A stretch of 64,000 nt of DNA. Source: Dactylonectria macrodidyma. Taxonomy: Eukaryota > Ascomycota > Sordariomycetes > Hypocreales > Nectriaceae. Shown here piece after piece: positions 36,047 to 47,341 of this stretch (the stretch's first letter is position 1; each line of letters starts with the position of its first letter). Position numbers and translations under genes: made by a program. Below the pieces are notes generated by a model, which was not told the origin of the DNA, made no database searches, and saw only the letters and a list, made by a program, of their open reading frames with translations. The stretch lies in the NCBI GenBank assembly GCA_020744425.1, contig JAGMUV010000021.1:372001-436000 (forward strand), read 5' to 3'.

Positions 36047-36481
36047 CTATCGGCAATCAGGGTAGGAGTTCAAAAGGAGTTAGGAAGTCGAGGCGAGGAT
36101 GTCGACATAATTTACCAACGAACGCAACACCCGTTGGCTGGGGATATGATGGAATGCGCACGGGAGTTTTAATGCAGAGAGCCTGCTTACGAAACAGCAA
36201 GTGGTTTTCTCTCCGCGAAGCTCGCAATGCGGGGACATTGAGTAACTAAAAGTTGCAAACAATACCCCATACCCCATACTGTCCTATGGAGTACGGCACA
36301 AAGGGTCGATTCTCGGTTCATTGTGGGGTAGGATAAGTGACCCCACGATCGGAACTATTCCCCATATTCCCACATGGCTACTCCCTTGTTTTAAAATGTT
36401 AGGATGACCAGGCCATGAACGTAGCCGCTCGTCCAAACACTCCAGATTTCAGACGAGTACCGAAGTTGTCTCTATACCAAA
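36047..36481. promoter_or_regulatory. Divergent P450/NmrA-like promoter with inverted GTGGGGT sites
   Basis: TTGTGGGGT at 36321-36329 and ACCCCACGA at 36340-36348 form an inverted pair with 10 bp between them, 134-161 bp upstream of the NmrA-like start. Confidence 0.6.
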
Positions 36482-37646
36482 ATGGAATCGCAGAAGCCGC
36501 TCAGCGTTCTCGTCATCGGTGCAACCGGCCATGGGGGGTCTTATCTATGCGTCGAGCTGGCGAGCAGAGGCCACCGCGTCACGGGAATGGCACGTACACC
36601 TTCACGTCTTGGGATACATGCTCTGTACACACCAAAAGAGTTTGACATAGAAAAGAAGCCTTTCTTGCACTTGATTGAATCACTCAAAGGTTACGATGTT
36701 GTCGTCAAGTACGTTTACATGGCACACCCTGGGCATTCGTTTTAAGTTGACCTTGGGATCTCAGCATGTTTAGCCCTCACTCTTCGGGTCAAGCTGCCTT
36801 GATTTACAGCAAGTTGATATTCCAGAATGCTTGAGGGCGAATCAGCGCTGATAAGATGGTAGTGCCATACATTGAGATGTGTCGAAAGATTGTCCGAGCC
36901 GCCAAGATCGCTAAGCCGGCCTATTTCATCAATGTTGGTGGCGCTGGAAGTCTCGAGATACCGAGTATTGAGTCTCATCTCTGTGCCGCAGATTGTGGTC
37001 ATTTCTGGAGAGCCGTGAGTTACGATCCTCATGCTTGGTGGAGCACACTGATGATGACAACAACTAGTTCCGGCAAGCCTTTGCAGATTCCGAGTCGCAA
37101 ACACAATACATGGAAGAGCGTCTGGGGTCACTTGGGGAAAATCTACGAAAGCTCCGATCTGCCCGTATCAGAGTCAGGAGCGGCGTTGCTACGAGCGATG
37201 ATGTCGATTTTATCAAGGAGTCTCTTGAACAGTCATTCCACGCCGACCCCAGTCAAGCTTTCGTCAAAGCTGCACGCGTCACATGGATGTTCTTCGACGG
37301 CGACACCTCGTGGAACTGGTCTTATGTCTCCCCACCGGCTCTATACCGTCCTTGCAGAGGCGGAGAGAAGTATCAAATCGTCGAAGACATCTTACCACTA
37401 ACTAATTCTCCCGACCCACAGTTCTCCTCAGGGTGGTACAAAGATGATCCTAAGGATATCGAGGGGAGATTGCGAGGAATTTCAACCGTGGATTTCGTTC
37501 GGAGCATTGCTGATGATGCTGAGTCAAGATTCGGCCTGCATAAACATTGGTGTTCGTACACAGAGTTGAAAGATGACACGCCGCTGCCAAGTTACGTGAC
37601 ATTTGAAAAGGGGTTCAAGACACGAGAGGAATATGAAGAGATTTGA
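36482..37646 (+). CDS. NmrA-like NAD(P)-binding reductase, 340 aa
   Basis: Exons: 36482-36708, 36765-36812, 36846-37014, 37068-37646 (1023 nt). The N-terminus has a Rossmann dinucleotide motif, VLVIGATGHGGSYLC, followed by GMAR, where Arg suggests NADPH. MFSPHSSGQAALIY and FINVGGAGSLEIP are also family blocks. Intron 2 is only 33 bp, short for this genome, but it is needed to avoid stops and joins GQAALIYSNADKMVVPYIE. No Tyr-x-x-x-Lys SDR dyad is evident. Relatives reduce phenylpropanoid-type or quinone compounds, or act as redox sensors. It is divergent from the P450 pseudogene and under an inverted motif pair. The C-terminal part (SWNWSYVSPPALYRP) is typical of atypical SDRs. Confidence 0.82.
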
Positions 37647-38653
37647 TTGAGTGAGTTCTCAGGCTCTGAAACTTTTATTTCCATTAGCTAACTCACCATA
37701 GTCACTACAGGCGTTTTTGTTTAATGTGTGAGTTAGGCGTGGTTATGATAGCTTTTGCGGCCCACTTTCTGTTTAATTGAGCAAATGCAAAAGTCGAATA
37801 GAGCCGAGTCCAGCGCTCCCCGAGCTGGATCTTCCTCCTCCTCTGCCTCCTCTACCTCACCTTGCACTTCTTCTTAATAGCATCAGCCACGATGTCACGT
37901 CAGTGCATCACTTCCTCAAGGGACTCCTACTGAGTGTTAGAAAACCAAATATTGTGTTCGGCCTTGGGGTTCTTGCGTCCAAGCACCCAGACCTGGGCAC
38001 AGTGATAGAGATAGCGCTGCTAGCACAAGCGATACCGGTTGAGTGTAGCTGCCTCCTGCTTTTTGCAAAGTGGGTTAACGTACTCCACTACCCAGCTGAC
38101 CACTTAACTGCAGTTTCATAGGATTGGATAGTGTCAGCCTGGCTTGGGATGCTGCTTTTAGCAGCTTAATGACTGATATACCGATATATACCCCTCGTAA
38201 AGTAACACAATATGAAACCAGCTCGCCGTTGCTATTAATGGGGTGTGTAATACTACTAAGGATACTAGGCTTATTTAGAGAGGACTATATATTAACGGTG
38301 AAGTGTATTCTTGAGATAGTTAATGGATTGGCTGTAAGTGGTCTCACAGTACTGTAGTTTGGGCAACATTGCCATTGTTGGCGGAGGTGCCACTGACTTA
38401 AAGAGATGTATTCAATGTATTAAGCTATAGCTAGCAGTATATATACTATACAGCTAAATACAGTGGTGGGATTCTCAAGAGCCTTAGCTGTCTTCACCGT
38501 TCAGTCCGGTGCCGGCCATGATGCACTCCTCAGGCAACTCACGTGACCCTCCGCCTGCAGCAGCTGATTTAGTTGGCCGCATCCAAGGCTGCGTCATTTC
38601 AACCCGATTGAACATCGAGAGTTCATACCTCAGCTGTTCAAATCACAAGCATA
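37647..38653. other. Gene-free region, partly AT-rich
   Basis: 1007 bp. It has open frames of up to 114 codons but none with recognisable content. The part 38130-38480 is AT-rich and repeat-like. Confidence 0.4.
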
Positions 38654-40323
38654 ATGAAACCTTCGGTATCATCCCGCCGCAATGTTTCTAGGAACCAACT
38701 TGGTGATAACGCAACAATCATCCAAGGCGGTGCCCATACCCATTACCACCTGCCCCACCAGCCGGCCCCAGCCGCCATTCGCGCCATCCCATATCCCCAC
38801 AACGAGGACCTTGTCCATCGCCCGGACCTTATCACCAAACTCAATCAGCTTCTACCGCAGACAACGGAGTCCTGCAGTGCCGCACTCTGGGGGTTAGGCG
38901 GGTCAGGGTGAGTTCTTACCAGACCAACTTGGTCGATGCCAGCTAAATCGCGCAGGAAAACCCAGATTGCGCTGGATTACGCATACTGACGATGCGATGA
39001 CGGAGGCTACCCGATGAAGCCACAGAGCTGCTAAATATGGCACGAAACGTGGAGAAAAGCGAAGATGTAGTAGGGACTACTGCTCTTCTAGAGGAGCTCC
39101 AGTAGCTCCCACTTGCCATTTCACAAGCCGGAGGCTATATACGACGGACATCGACATCAGTCAACGAGTACTTATCTATACTAGTCAAAGGCAAGCAACG
39201 ATAGGAAATCCTCCAAGAGACGGAGGTTGATCGACACCGAAAGCCGAATGTATCGAACAGCATTCTAGAGACATGGGCGATTTCGATTGATCGGATCCGA
39301 TAAGAAAGCGAGTTAGCATATCGAATTCTATACGTGATGGCGTGTATGGATAACCGAAACATTACATTTGAAATGGTAGCAGCAGCTAGTAAGTATATGT
39401 ATAATAGTGCAGATAAAGGTCCCGAGGAGAGGGAAGTTAGACGAGCGGTTATGCGGCTGAAGGAATTTTCATTTATAAGTGAGGAGAAGACAGGGGGCGG
39501 TAAGCGGAGTTATGAGATGCATAAGCTCATACAGGAGGCTATACGCTATGGATTTAGCAAGGGAATGCCAGGTAGGATGGAGATGCAGAAGACTAATAGA
39601 GATAGCAGTAAAGAGGGGGAAGGTGAGGGATATTTCTCAGGGATCGCAGTACAGGTTGTAGACGAGCTTTTCCTAGTATCGAAACGGGAGGCGTAGTAGG
39701 AATGCGAGAAGTATATGGCACATGCAGTGCAGGTAGGAGAGTGGGCGGAAGTGTGTGGGAAGGAAATTGAGGCAGCAGGGCTTCTCAAAAGGGTGTCTGC
39801 ATTTCTTTATGAGCGAGGACGGTGGAGAGAGAGAGAACCAGTAGATGAGAGGGTATTGAATCCCCGGCGATCGGTGCTCGGGGAGAAGCACCCGGATACG
39901 ATTTGGAGCATGGCGTCTCTCGCGACAACATACCATGCGCAAGGCCGATACGGCGAGGCCGAGCCCGTTAATATCAAAGTATTAGATCTCTGGCGATCGG
40001 TGCTCGGGGAAAAGCACCCGGATACGATCAGGAGCATGGCGGATCTCGCGACAACATACTATAAGCAAGGCCGATACGGCGAGGCCGAGTTTATAAAAGT
40101 GGAAGTATTAGATCTTCGGCGATCGGTGCTCGGAGAGAAGCACCCGGATACTCTCCACGCTATGCATGACCTGGCTATTACCTGGAAAAGCCTTGGTCGC
40201 CGAAATGATGCATTCTCTCTCATGCAACAATGCTTACAGTGGAAAACTTTAGCTCTAGGATCGGACCATCCTATGACGAAGATGTCTGCGCACTTTCTTA
40301 CTACATGGACGGAAAGACAGTGA
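38654..40323 (+). pseudogene. NB-ARC/TPR STAND (NLR-like) pseudogene with the NB core deleted
   Basis: The N-terminal segment (GDNATIIQGGAHTHYHLP, then AIPYPHNEDLVHRPDLITKL) leads to a P-loop (ALWGLGGSGKTQIALDYAY) completed across a short intron. Soon after, near 39000, the sequence jumps to LPDEATELLNMARN, so the central NB-ARC part with Walker B is missing. LPLAISQAGGYIRRTSTS, NSILETWAISIDRI and three kinesin-light-chain-type TPRs follow (each with RRSVLGEKHPDT). At least four in-frame stops (near 38985, 39107, 39202 and 39301) occur where Tyr, Arg, Trp or Gln are expected. Such proteins act in fungal non-self recognition. This copy is dead, but the TPR part (39715-40323) is still open. Confidence 0.8.
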
Positions 40324-40503
40324 ATAGCGGTGCTCAAATACCTAGCTAATTATAGCATATAGTTAACCATGCTTATTGTTTAGAGAAGCTATTAGACACA
40401 GCACTGTGATACTTCAGTTACTACATACCTGATAGAAAGAAATATGATGATTAGGATCTCGATCATAACACGGCACGGATTACAGTAATTCATGAATTTC
40501 GCA

Positions 40504-40722
40504 TTAGAACATATCCGGCTGCTGTAGCAGCTCCTTACGTAGCATCTTTTGCATGTATGATGTATTGTAACTACTTCGGCCGACACGGATCAAGGCGTTC
40601 GACGGGGTCGCTGGTGCTTTCCTCAGGAGGCCTCGCCGTTTCCATCGTCGTCGTTGAACGGTGCGGTCGCAGCAGCGGACATACTTGGCTATCTTGCCAG
40701 TCGACAGGCCGCTCTCAATCAT
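40504..40722 (-). pseudogene. Fragment of a Tc1/mariner-like transposase (HTH part)
   Basis: A 72-codon frame (MIESGLSTGKIAKYVRCCDRT onward, later LLRKELLQQPDMF) matches the helix-turn-helix start of fungal DDE_3-type transposases (pattern I-GLS-x-x-x-IA-x-x-V-x-C-S-x-R-T-V). The catalytic domain is absent. The surrounding 40324-41150 is otherwise featureless. Confidence 0.5.
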
Positions 40723-41149
40723 CCCTTTGACTGTGGTAAGACTACACTTACGCTAGTGACAGGGATTCAAGCCAACAAAAAGGAGAGTAAGACGAGGTAT
40801 AAGAGGTCCCACCTATTTTATGAGGCGCTAGAAGTCATGGCTGTTAGAGATCTACATAGAAATACATAGCCCTCCACATAGCCACCTAGCCTTCTGAAGT
40901 CAACCAGCGTACCGCTGATCTTCCGGGCCTCTATGGGGACTATAGGTCAAGTGTAGCCTTACCACAGTCAAAGGGATAGCATCGATCTGATGATATCGAG
41001 AGAGACTAAGCCGTGACACTACAGTGTTGTATCGGCAATGAGCAACAATCTTCTTGATTATTGAAAATCTTATCGCTGACGAATTCAGGTCACTGCCAGA
41101 GGGGATCTCAAATCGCTCATACCAGTTTCGAAAAGGATTCGCGATGCCG

Positions 41150-41515
41150 TCCTAACAAATTTTTGGCCACGACGATGGCAGCGCAATCCTGGTGCCTGCC
41201 GTCTTCATGTTCGTTCCCGGCATGCCCGTCGTCGTGAACCATAACACCCACCAAGGTCTGAAGCTGGCCAACGGCCCCCCCTATACGGCGATGGATGTCG
41301 TCCCCGACAGGGGGCGCCCGGGTCATCGGATCAATAGCAATACCGTACTCCACTTCGGTCCGCCGGCGGGGATCGTGCTGGCGTCGGAGACGACGAGGGA
41401 CTTCCGCGACAGGTTCACCAATAATGATGTGAGCAAGAAGGCCCGGGTCCAGCAACAGGAAGGAGCCTATCAACAACCTTCATTAGATCTATGGGTCGGA
41501 GGGTTCCAAGTCTAA
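41150..41515 (+). pseudogene. Fragment resembling the C-terminal helicase part of a Helitron/Pif1-like protein
   Basis: The frame includes FMFVPGMPVVVNHNTHQGLKLANG, then GHRINSNTVLHFGPPAGIVLASETTRDF, a block I associate with the end of Pif1-like helicases in fungal Helitrons. No helicase motifs I-IV, Rep domain or Helitron ends are seen. The identification rests on memory of the family and is tentative. Confidence 0.35.
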
Positions 41516-41915
41516 TTTCACGCCAGCAGGACGAAGGAGAGCGGGCGTATCATGGCGGGCAAGCCCCCGAACCCCCCGTCCTCGCTGCGGTCGTGGAACC
41601 TTCAAGACGGGAGGGAGTCCTGATGAGATAGAAAGAACCGGATGGAATCAATACTTGACTTCGAGCGTAGCGAGGACCGGGGGTTTTAAAGGACAAGCCC
41701 TCCATAAACACCACGTCTCTGTGACGGGTAGACGGCATCTGGCCAGCTGAAGTTCCGGCTCATCATTGCTTAACCCCGTAGCCTGTATGTAGCACCACAT
41801 AGGTGCAATAGTAGTAAAGAAGCTTTCTTTGGTAGTCTGCATTCATGGAGGGCAAGCCCCCTCAACCACCCGGCCTCGCTACGAGCGGCCCTAATGCCAG
41901 CCTATGCTTCACTCG
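41516..41915. other. Gene-free 3' flank of the P450
   Basis: 400 bp, no recognisable coding content. Confidence 0.4.
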
Positions 41916-43615
41916 TCAAAAACTTGCTCGCTTGTATCCTCGGATCCAATAATCAGACTGCAGGAAAACTCCGACGTTGGTGGAATTCCACGGCTTGATG
42001 GGGTTGACCACGGCCAGATCGAAGCGCCGGACCAGCTGCTCGCTACGTTAGCAAAGAACCCAATTATGCGTAGGCAGGCGTGCTTACCTCAACAAAGACC
42101 TTGTTCAGTTCCATCATGGCGATATTCTTGCCCAGGCACTGCCACCGGCCGTGCCCGAAGACCAGCTCGAGCGTGTCCTCCATCAGCTTCAGCTTCTCCT
42201 CGGGCGTCTCGAGCCACCTCTCCGGCCGGAACTCATCAGCGTCGTCCCCGAAGATGTCCCGCCGGCGGTAGATCCCCCAGGCGCAGTAGCCGATCTTGGT
42301 GCCACCAGGCAGGTACACGCCCTTGAAAGTGTCGCCCTCGGCAGGGACCTCCTTAGACATGAGGCCGACAACGGGCGGGTGGATGCGCAGGCCCTCCTTA
42401 ACAACGGCCTGGAGATATGGCATCGCCCTGGCCTGGTCATCGGTGATAATGGGGCGCGAAGGATTCGCTTGTTCGACCTCGCGGCGCATAGCCTCGACAA
42501 CGCGCGGGTTAGAGATGATGTACAGGACGGTTGCGCGCACAGCAGTGGCCGTTGTATCTGCGCCCGCAAGAATCTGCATCAGGATCTCAGACTCGACCTG
42601 ACTCTGGCCCAGGCCCTTGGCGATGAAAGACCCGAGCATGTCGCGCTGGACCTTGGCGTTGGGCCCGAAGCGCTCAGCTGTGACCTTCTTCGCAATGGCC
42701 ATGGTGCGACCGACGCCGACAGGGTCCTTGTCCGACGGCAGCATGCCCTTGAAAATGGGCATCTGCAGCAGCTTTATGACCCAGGGCATGACGGTGGTGA
42801 CGATGATGGTGGGCATGCTCTCCTCCATGGCGGCGATGTAGCCGTGCACGTCCGAGTCGGTCTCGACGTCGCCAAACGGCTCGCCGAAGGCCAGGTCCGA
42901 GATGACGTCCAGGGTGAAGTACTGCGCCTTGTGGCCAAAGTCGAAGGGCTTGCCTCGGGCGATGTAGCCATCAATCAGGTCGACCAAGCGCTGCACGTTG
43001 GCGTCGATGCGAGGCTCGAGGTCGTCCACCTCCTTGCCCGAGTAGCCGGCGGCCATCTTGGAGCGCGTGCTGGCGTGCAGCTCGTCGTTGCGCTGCGAGA
43101 GAACGTTGTCCTTGGTCGGATCGAGGCGCATCGCGTCGTACCAGGCCGAGCGCTTATAGTGCGTGCGCACGTTGAGCATGCGCCTCATCAGCTCGGGGTC
43201 CGAGGTGATGAGGTCATTGGGGCCGACGCGCGCGACGTCTCCTGAGCGAAGGAAGTAAGTCAGCCATCTTCACGAGGTCTCTTGAGTTGCGAATGGCTGA
43301 ATGGGAGGTGCATATAGCTGTGCGGCGCAGTCCTGAGTCTGGTCGATCGTGGTTTGCCGTATTATTATTGCTTGGTCCTCAGGCTGATGGGCACTCACCA
43401 TACTTCTGGCACACTTCCCACAGATCGAGGTGCGTGCGACCGCTCCCGACGCAGCGGATCAGCCAAGCCTGGGTGAGGCCAGCCATCGGTGGCCCCTTGA
43501 TGTGCCGCAGCCGCACGTACTGCCGAATCGTCGACACGACGAGCCATGTGGTAAGGAGCAGGGCGGCAGCGCCGGCGAGCACGGCTGGTCGGGCGTCGAG
43601 GGCCTGGAGCATCAT
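41916..43615 (-). CDS. Cytochrome P450, pisatin-demethylase-like, 496 aa
   Basis: Exons: 43615-43399, 43241-42088, 42035-41916 (1491 nt). The protein has an N-terminal membrane anchor (AVLAGAAALLLTTWLVV), the I-helix ILAGADTTATAVRAT, the K-helix VKEGLRIHPPV (ExxR), FRPERW and the haem loop FGHGRWQCLG (Cys ligand). The last exon completes the usual LVRRFDLAVVNPIKPW. The pattern fits fungal P450s related to pisatin demethylase and other CYP monooxygenases of secondary metabolism, acting at the ER membrane. Start chosen at the first of two adjacent Mets. It is divergent from a LaeA-like methyltransferase. It lacks the cluster GTGGGG motif, so it is probably not part of the 2.9-37.6 kb regulon. 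GC-rich coding sequence, unlike the nearby relics. Confidence 0.9.
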
Positions 43616-44352
43616 GGCTGCTTTGACTAGTGTGTGAATTTCTGCTGCGTGTGATTGTGTGGGCACAGAATACTGTATGTACATGGGGGAGAGCGAGAGT
43701 CGGTCAAAGCCACCCCGAGCAGAGGGGATCGGCCAGATATTGCTTCTTCCTCGCCCAACAGGGCCACACCTCTTCTTGATGACGACCAGAAAGGTCCCAC
43801 CAGCCCCGCTGGCGAAGCAGCTCCCAGGATGCCAGCCAGGGTCGGGGCGACGGACCCGTGGTGAGTAGTATTGCTTCGGGCGGTAGCTGACCCACCGAGG
43901 TGATGCTGTCCAGTCGCACTGCCTCGTCTGTTGCATCTGCATCGGCTAGCGGGATCCCTGGACGCTACGGAAGCGGGAGCGTGTGCCGGGCCGTCTGGAG
44001 GTCCCTGACAGGCGGGCGTATCCCAGACATGTCCGGGGATGGTTGGCCTGCTCGAAGAGGGGCCAATGCCGCTCCGGGGATTGTCATGAGAGACGTCCGA
44101 AGCGGGGAAAAGACCCACGGGGGCATATTCGGATCATTGTCTCTGTTGGTGGTGGTACAGTACGAGCCCAGCACGAGGTCGGTCAGTTGGTCGATTGTTT
44201 CTCACGCTGATTAAAGTCTCTCTCCCCCATTCTGACGGCAGGTTTCAATCCTCCCATCTCACCCCGTGCCACCGATTGCCGTCGCGTCCGAGTGCGGTGG
44301 TCAGCGTCCTATCGAAAGCCCCTTGAGGAACCCAGGGCCCTTGATCAATCTG
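43616..44352. promoter_or_regulatory. Divergent promoter of P450 and LaeA-like methyltransferase
   Basis: A 737-bp shared upstream region. No GTGGGG/CCCCAC core found, in contrast to the 2.9-37.6 kb genes. Open frames within it are shadows. Confidence 0.5.
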
Positions 44353-46019
44353 ATGGCCAACACTACACAGTCAGCCCCGCCCCTGGAGGCCGATGTCAGT
44401 CTCGCCCCAATGTTTCTTGGGTTGCCATGCCGAGGCAGCCTATCCTCCCGGCGCCCATACTGACTGACGCTGGTCTCAGGCCTGGACAAACGACGAAGCG
44501 GGTGATGATGACGCCGACTCGACCCTGGCGGTGGTATGCTTGCTTCCCTGTTCCCTTGTTCATTGACAGTGCACTAGTCAAGCATTCGCTCATTCATTTA
44601 GTCAATCACGAGCTCATCCGACTCACTCGCGTCCAGCATCATGAGGCATCGTGAGGAAAACGGCAGGACATATCACGCATTCAAGGAAGGCAGTAAGCAC
44701 GTGCATTCCATGTTTCTATGGTTCATTGTGCAGCTGACAACCTCCAGAATATGTACTGCCCAACGATGAGGTACGACACTGCCGTTCAATGGACTGGCAT
44801 CATCATCTCGCCTGCCACGCCAACCCTTGACTGAGACGTAAATGGGTCGTGTAACTAACCTTTCCCCAACTGCTGCGTGCAGAGCGAAAACGAGCGTCTC
44901 GGTCAGTCTGTCACACTCGCCAAGAGGCTCATCCTCACTCACACAAGTCGCTTCAGACCTCCAGCACACGCTCTTCCTCATGACCCTCGACGGCAAGCTC
45001 TTCACCTGCCCTGCAGGCACCGACCGGCCTGTGAGGCGGGTGCTCGATGCCGGCACAGGAACCGGCATTTGGGCTGTAGACTATGGTGAGGACCGCCCCG
45101 GCGTGTTGGACCGAGCCGTGCACTGACTGGCGAAGCTGATGATCATCCTGATGCCGACGTGAGCTCATCCTCAACCACTCGTGATCCCTCCCTGTCTCTG
45201 ACTTGTCCCCTCCCCAGGTCATCGGCGTCGACCTGAGTCCCATCCAGCCCAGTTTGTACGTTGCCATGTACTGCACCAGAATCCCGGCTCACCCTGCTCC
45301 AGCGTCCCCACAAACATCTCGTTCTTCCTAGATGACCTCGAGGACTCATGGACCTTCACCCAGAAGTTCGACTTCGTGTACGGCCGCATGCTCACCGGGT
45401 CCTTACGCAACTGGCCCAAGTTCATCCAGCAAAGCTACGAGTAAGCCGTCCACTGCCCGCCAATGCCGATGAACAGTAACTTGACCCACCTCCTAGCAAC
45501 CTCAACTCTGGCGGCTGGATCGAGCTTACAGACATCCTCCTCGAGCTGGAGTCAGACGATAATACGGTGCCTGCTAACTCGCCCGCGAAACAGTGGGGAA
45601 AGTACATGCTGGAAGCCGCCGCCAGCTTCGGTGCGCCGCTGGACAGCTGTAAGCGGTACAAGCAGCAGCTCGCGGACGCCGGGTTCGTCGATATTGTTGA
45701 GACGGTGTACAAGTGGCCGACTTGCGCGTGGCCTAAGGACCCGACGTTCAAGGAAATAGGTGAGTGGCAGCTTTATACACCTCAATATACGGCTGCTTCG
45801 CGGATGGCTTTGCTGACACCAGATGCGCGCACAGGCCTGTGGACGTACGAGAACCTTGGCCAGGGCGTATCAGGCCTAAGTCTTGCACTCTTCACGCGCG
45901 CCTTGGGCTGGACGCCGGAGGAGGTCGAAGTGTTTTTGGTGGATGTGAGGAAAGACATGAAAAACCGGGCGGTTCACGGATGGTGGCCAATCTACGTAGT
46001 CTATGGCCGCAAGCCGTGA
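44353..46019 (+). CDS. LaeA-like SAM-dependent methyltransferase, 334 aa, 11 exons
   Basis: Exons: 44353-44394, 44480-44533, 44602-44692, 44748-44770, 44883-44901, 44957-45085, 45136-45158, 45218-45255, 45303-45440, 45497-45759, 45835-46019 (1005 nt). Splicing gives SLASSIMRHREENGRTYHAF, KYVLPNDESENERLDLQHTL and motif I VLDAGTGTGIWAVDY, then VIGVDLSPIQPSFVP and SGGWIELTD. This order is that of the large LaeA-like Methyltransf_23 group. LaeA itself is a nuclear regulator; most relatives have unknown substrates and some methylate small molecules. Exons as short as 19-23 nt are unusual but necessary for the frame. It probably works with the divergent P450 on a metabolite. Confidence 0.88.
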
Positions 46020-46400
46020 GGGCATCTCGGGCTCGATCACCGGCCTGCGACGCGGACAAACCGTAGTGGTGCCTCCGTGCGCCATTCATAATGAGTAACG
46101 AACCAAACTAGAGCCCCTCTCGGTATCCGTACTCCTAAGCGGGCTTCATCTCTAGTCTTCACCTCACCCGCTCATCGCCAGCGCTAAAACCAGGCCGATT
46201 GGGACATGCCCGCCGACAAACCTCATCTCCTTTGATAGCGTCACATTTGTTCCGGCGTCTCCTGCCGTGGGCCCAGTTCTCATAAAGGGTAAGTCGGTTG
46301 AGCCGCTGATCGAGTCGCAGCTTTAACATGGATCCCTGACCCCAGGCAGACTGGAGTGGCATCTCGCCGAACTGCCACAAGTGCCTGAAGAATGGCTCGC
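46020..46400. other. Methyltransferase 3' flank
   Basis: 381 bp. A minus-strand open frame overlaps it (46159-46482) but has no recognisable domain. Confidence 0.4.
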
Positions 46401-46652
46401 CTACCCAGGATATGACCAGGACTGAAATGGGCCGACGGCGCTGCATTCCGCGGCCGTCTGGCGCGACTTGGGGACGCAGCATCGAGTGACTCCGGCGACC
46501 CAGTCGCTATGGCCTTCTAGCACTTGTTTGCACTTCCCCGTTTCCACGCTCCAGATCCGCACCGTTGTGTCGTGGGCGGCTGAGGCCACAAGCTTCGAGT
46601 CGTGCGAGAATACTACCGACCTCACTGAGTCGCTATGGCCCTCTAGTATCAA
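46401..46652 (-). pseudogene. WD40-repeat fragment of an NLR-like gene
   Basis: Encodes LEGHSDSVRSVVFSHDSKLV, then ASAAHDTTVRIWSVETGKCK and the start of a second repeat (LEGHSDWVAGV), the highly regular type of WD40 repeat found in HET-E-like NLRs. The frame then passes into unrelated residues. No nucleotide-binding domain nearby. Confidence 0.6.
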
Positions 46653-46969
46653 TAGACATGCATCCAGGGATCAAAGCCACCACACCCCACCACACATTCG
46701 AGGATATGGAATTGATGCGGACGACGACTAAGATCACGGCGGTGGAATGGATGGATATGGATCCATTATGGATGTGAATCCACAAGGTGGAAAGGATTTC
46801 CACATGACGAGCAAGGGACTTACTCCCTTGCATAACTCAACCCCTGGCATATCGCTATCATTCCCTCGAAGGTTCTGTCAGTATCTGATCCAACTGCCCG
46901 ATCAATCCTGCACGTAACCAACTGCGTAAGGTCTGGCATATGCCGATAGTTAAAGCATCCAGCCGATTC
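46653..46969. other. Gene-free gap
   Basis: 317 bp between the WD40 and hAT fragments. No recognisable content apart from one ACCCCACC, which I take to be chance. Confidence 0.4.
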
Positions 46970-47341
46970 CTAAGCCTTCGTAACCATCTGCCCGGCCACT
47001 GAAAATAACCTCTCACACTCTGTTGACAAAGGGGCCACAGTCAGTAAATCCAGGGCCATCCTACTCAATTTGGGGTACTTGAGCCGCTTGGTGTGCCAGT
47101 ATTCGTATGGGTCAGTAACGAGGGCGTCAGAATCCCCGCACGGTTTGAACCCAAGGCGCCCACCCCTGCCAAACCTGACAACCCCTGGTAGAGCTCGGCT
47201 CCTAGAGAGATACGAAGAAAGACTTGGAGAGGGCGAGCACGCGATGAAATCGGACCTGATCCCCATTTCCAGCAAGCATAAGGCGAGTGTTGTTCGAGGA
47301 CCACCCAGACCGGCGGGAGAAACCACACCAGGAATCTTCAC
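46970..47341 (-). pseudogene. C-terminal dimerisation fragment of a hAT transposase
   Basis: DPYEYWHTKRLKYPKLSRMA and LSTECERLFSVAGQM are the classic hAT C-terminal dimerisation block (W, YP, LA, P-x-S-x-x-ER-FS). The upstream catalytic part is missing here. The same strand carries a hAT N-terminal half at 49.9-51.3 kb, beyond a gag-bearing segment. Confidence 0.7.

Noticed and set aside
37777..38340. Open frames of 114 and 77 codons
   Set aside because: Low-complexity proline/leucine start, AT-rich continuation and no recognisable domain.
42151..43245. 364-codon plus-strand open frame
   Set aside because: It is the antisense shadow of the GC-rich P450 exon (42088-43241), which has all P450 motifs. 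The opposite frame is Val/Asp/Leu/Arg-rich and without a domain.
46673..46690. ACCCCACC near the WD40 fragment
   Set aside because: An isolated core match in relic DNA with no gene downstream; expected by chance.
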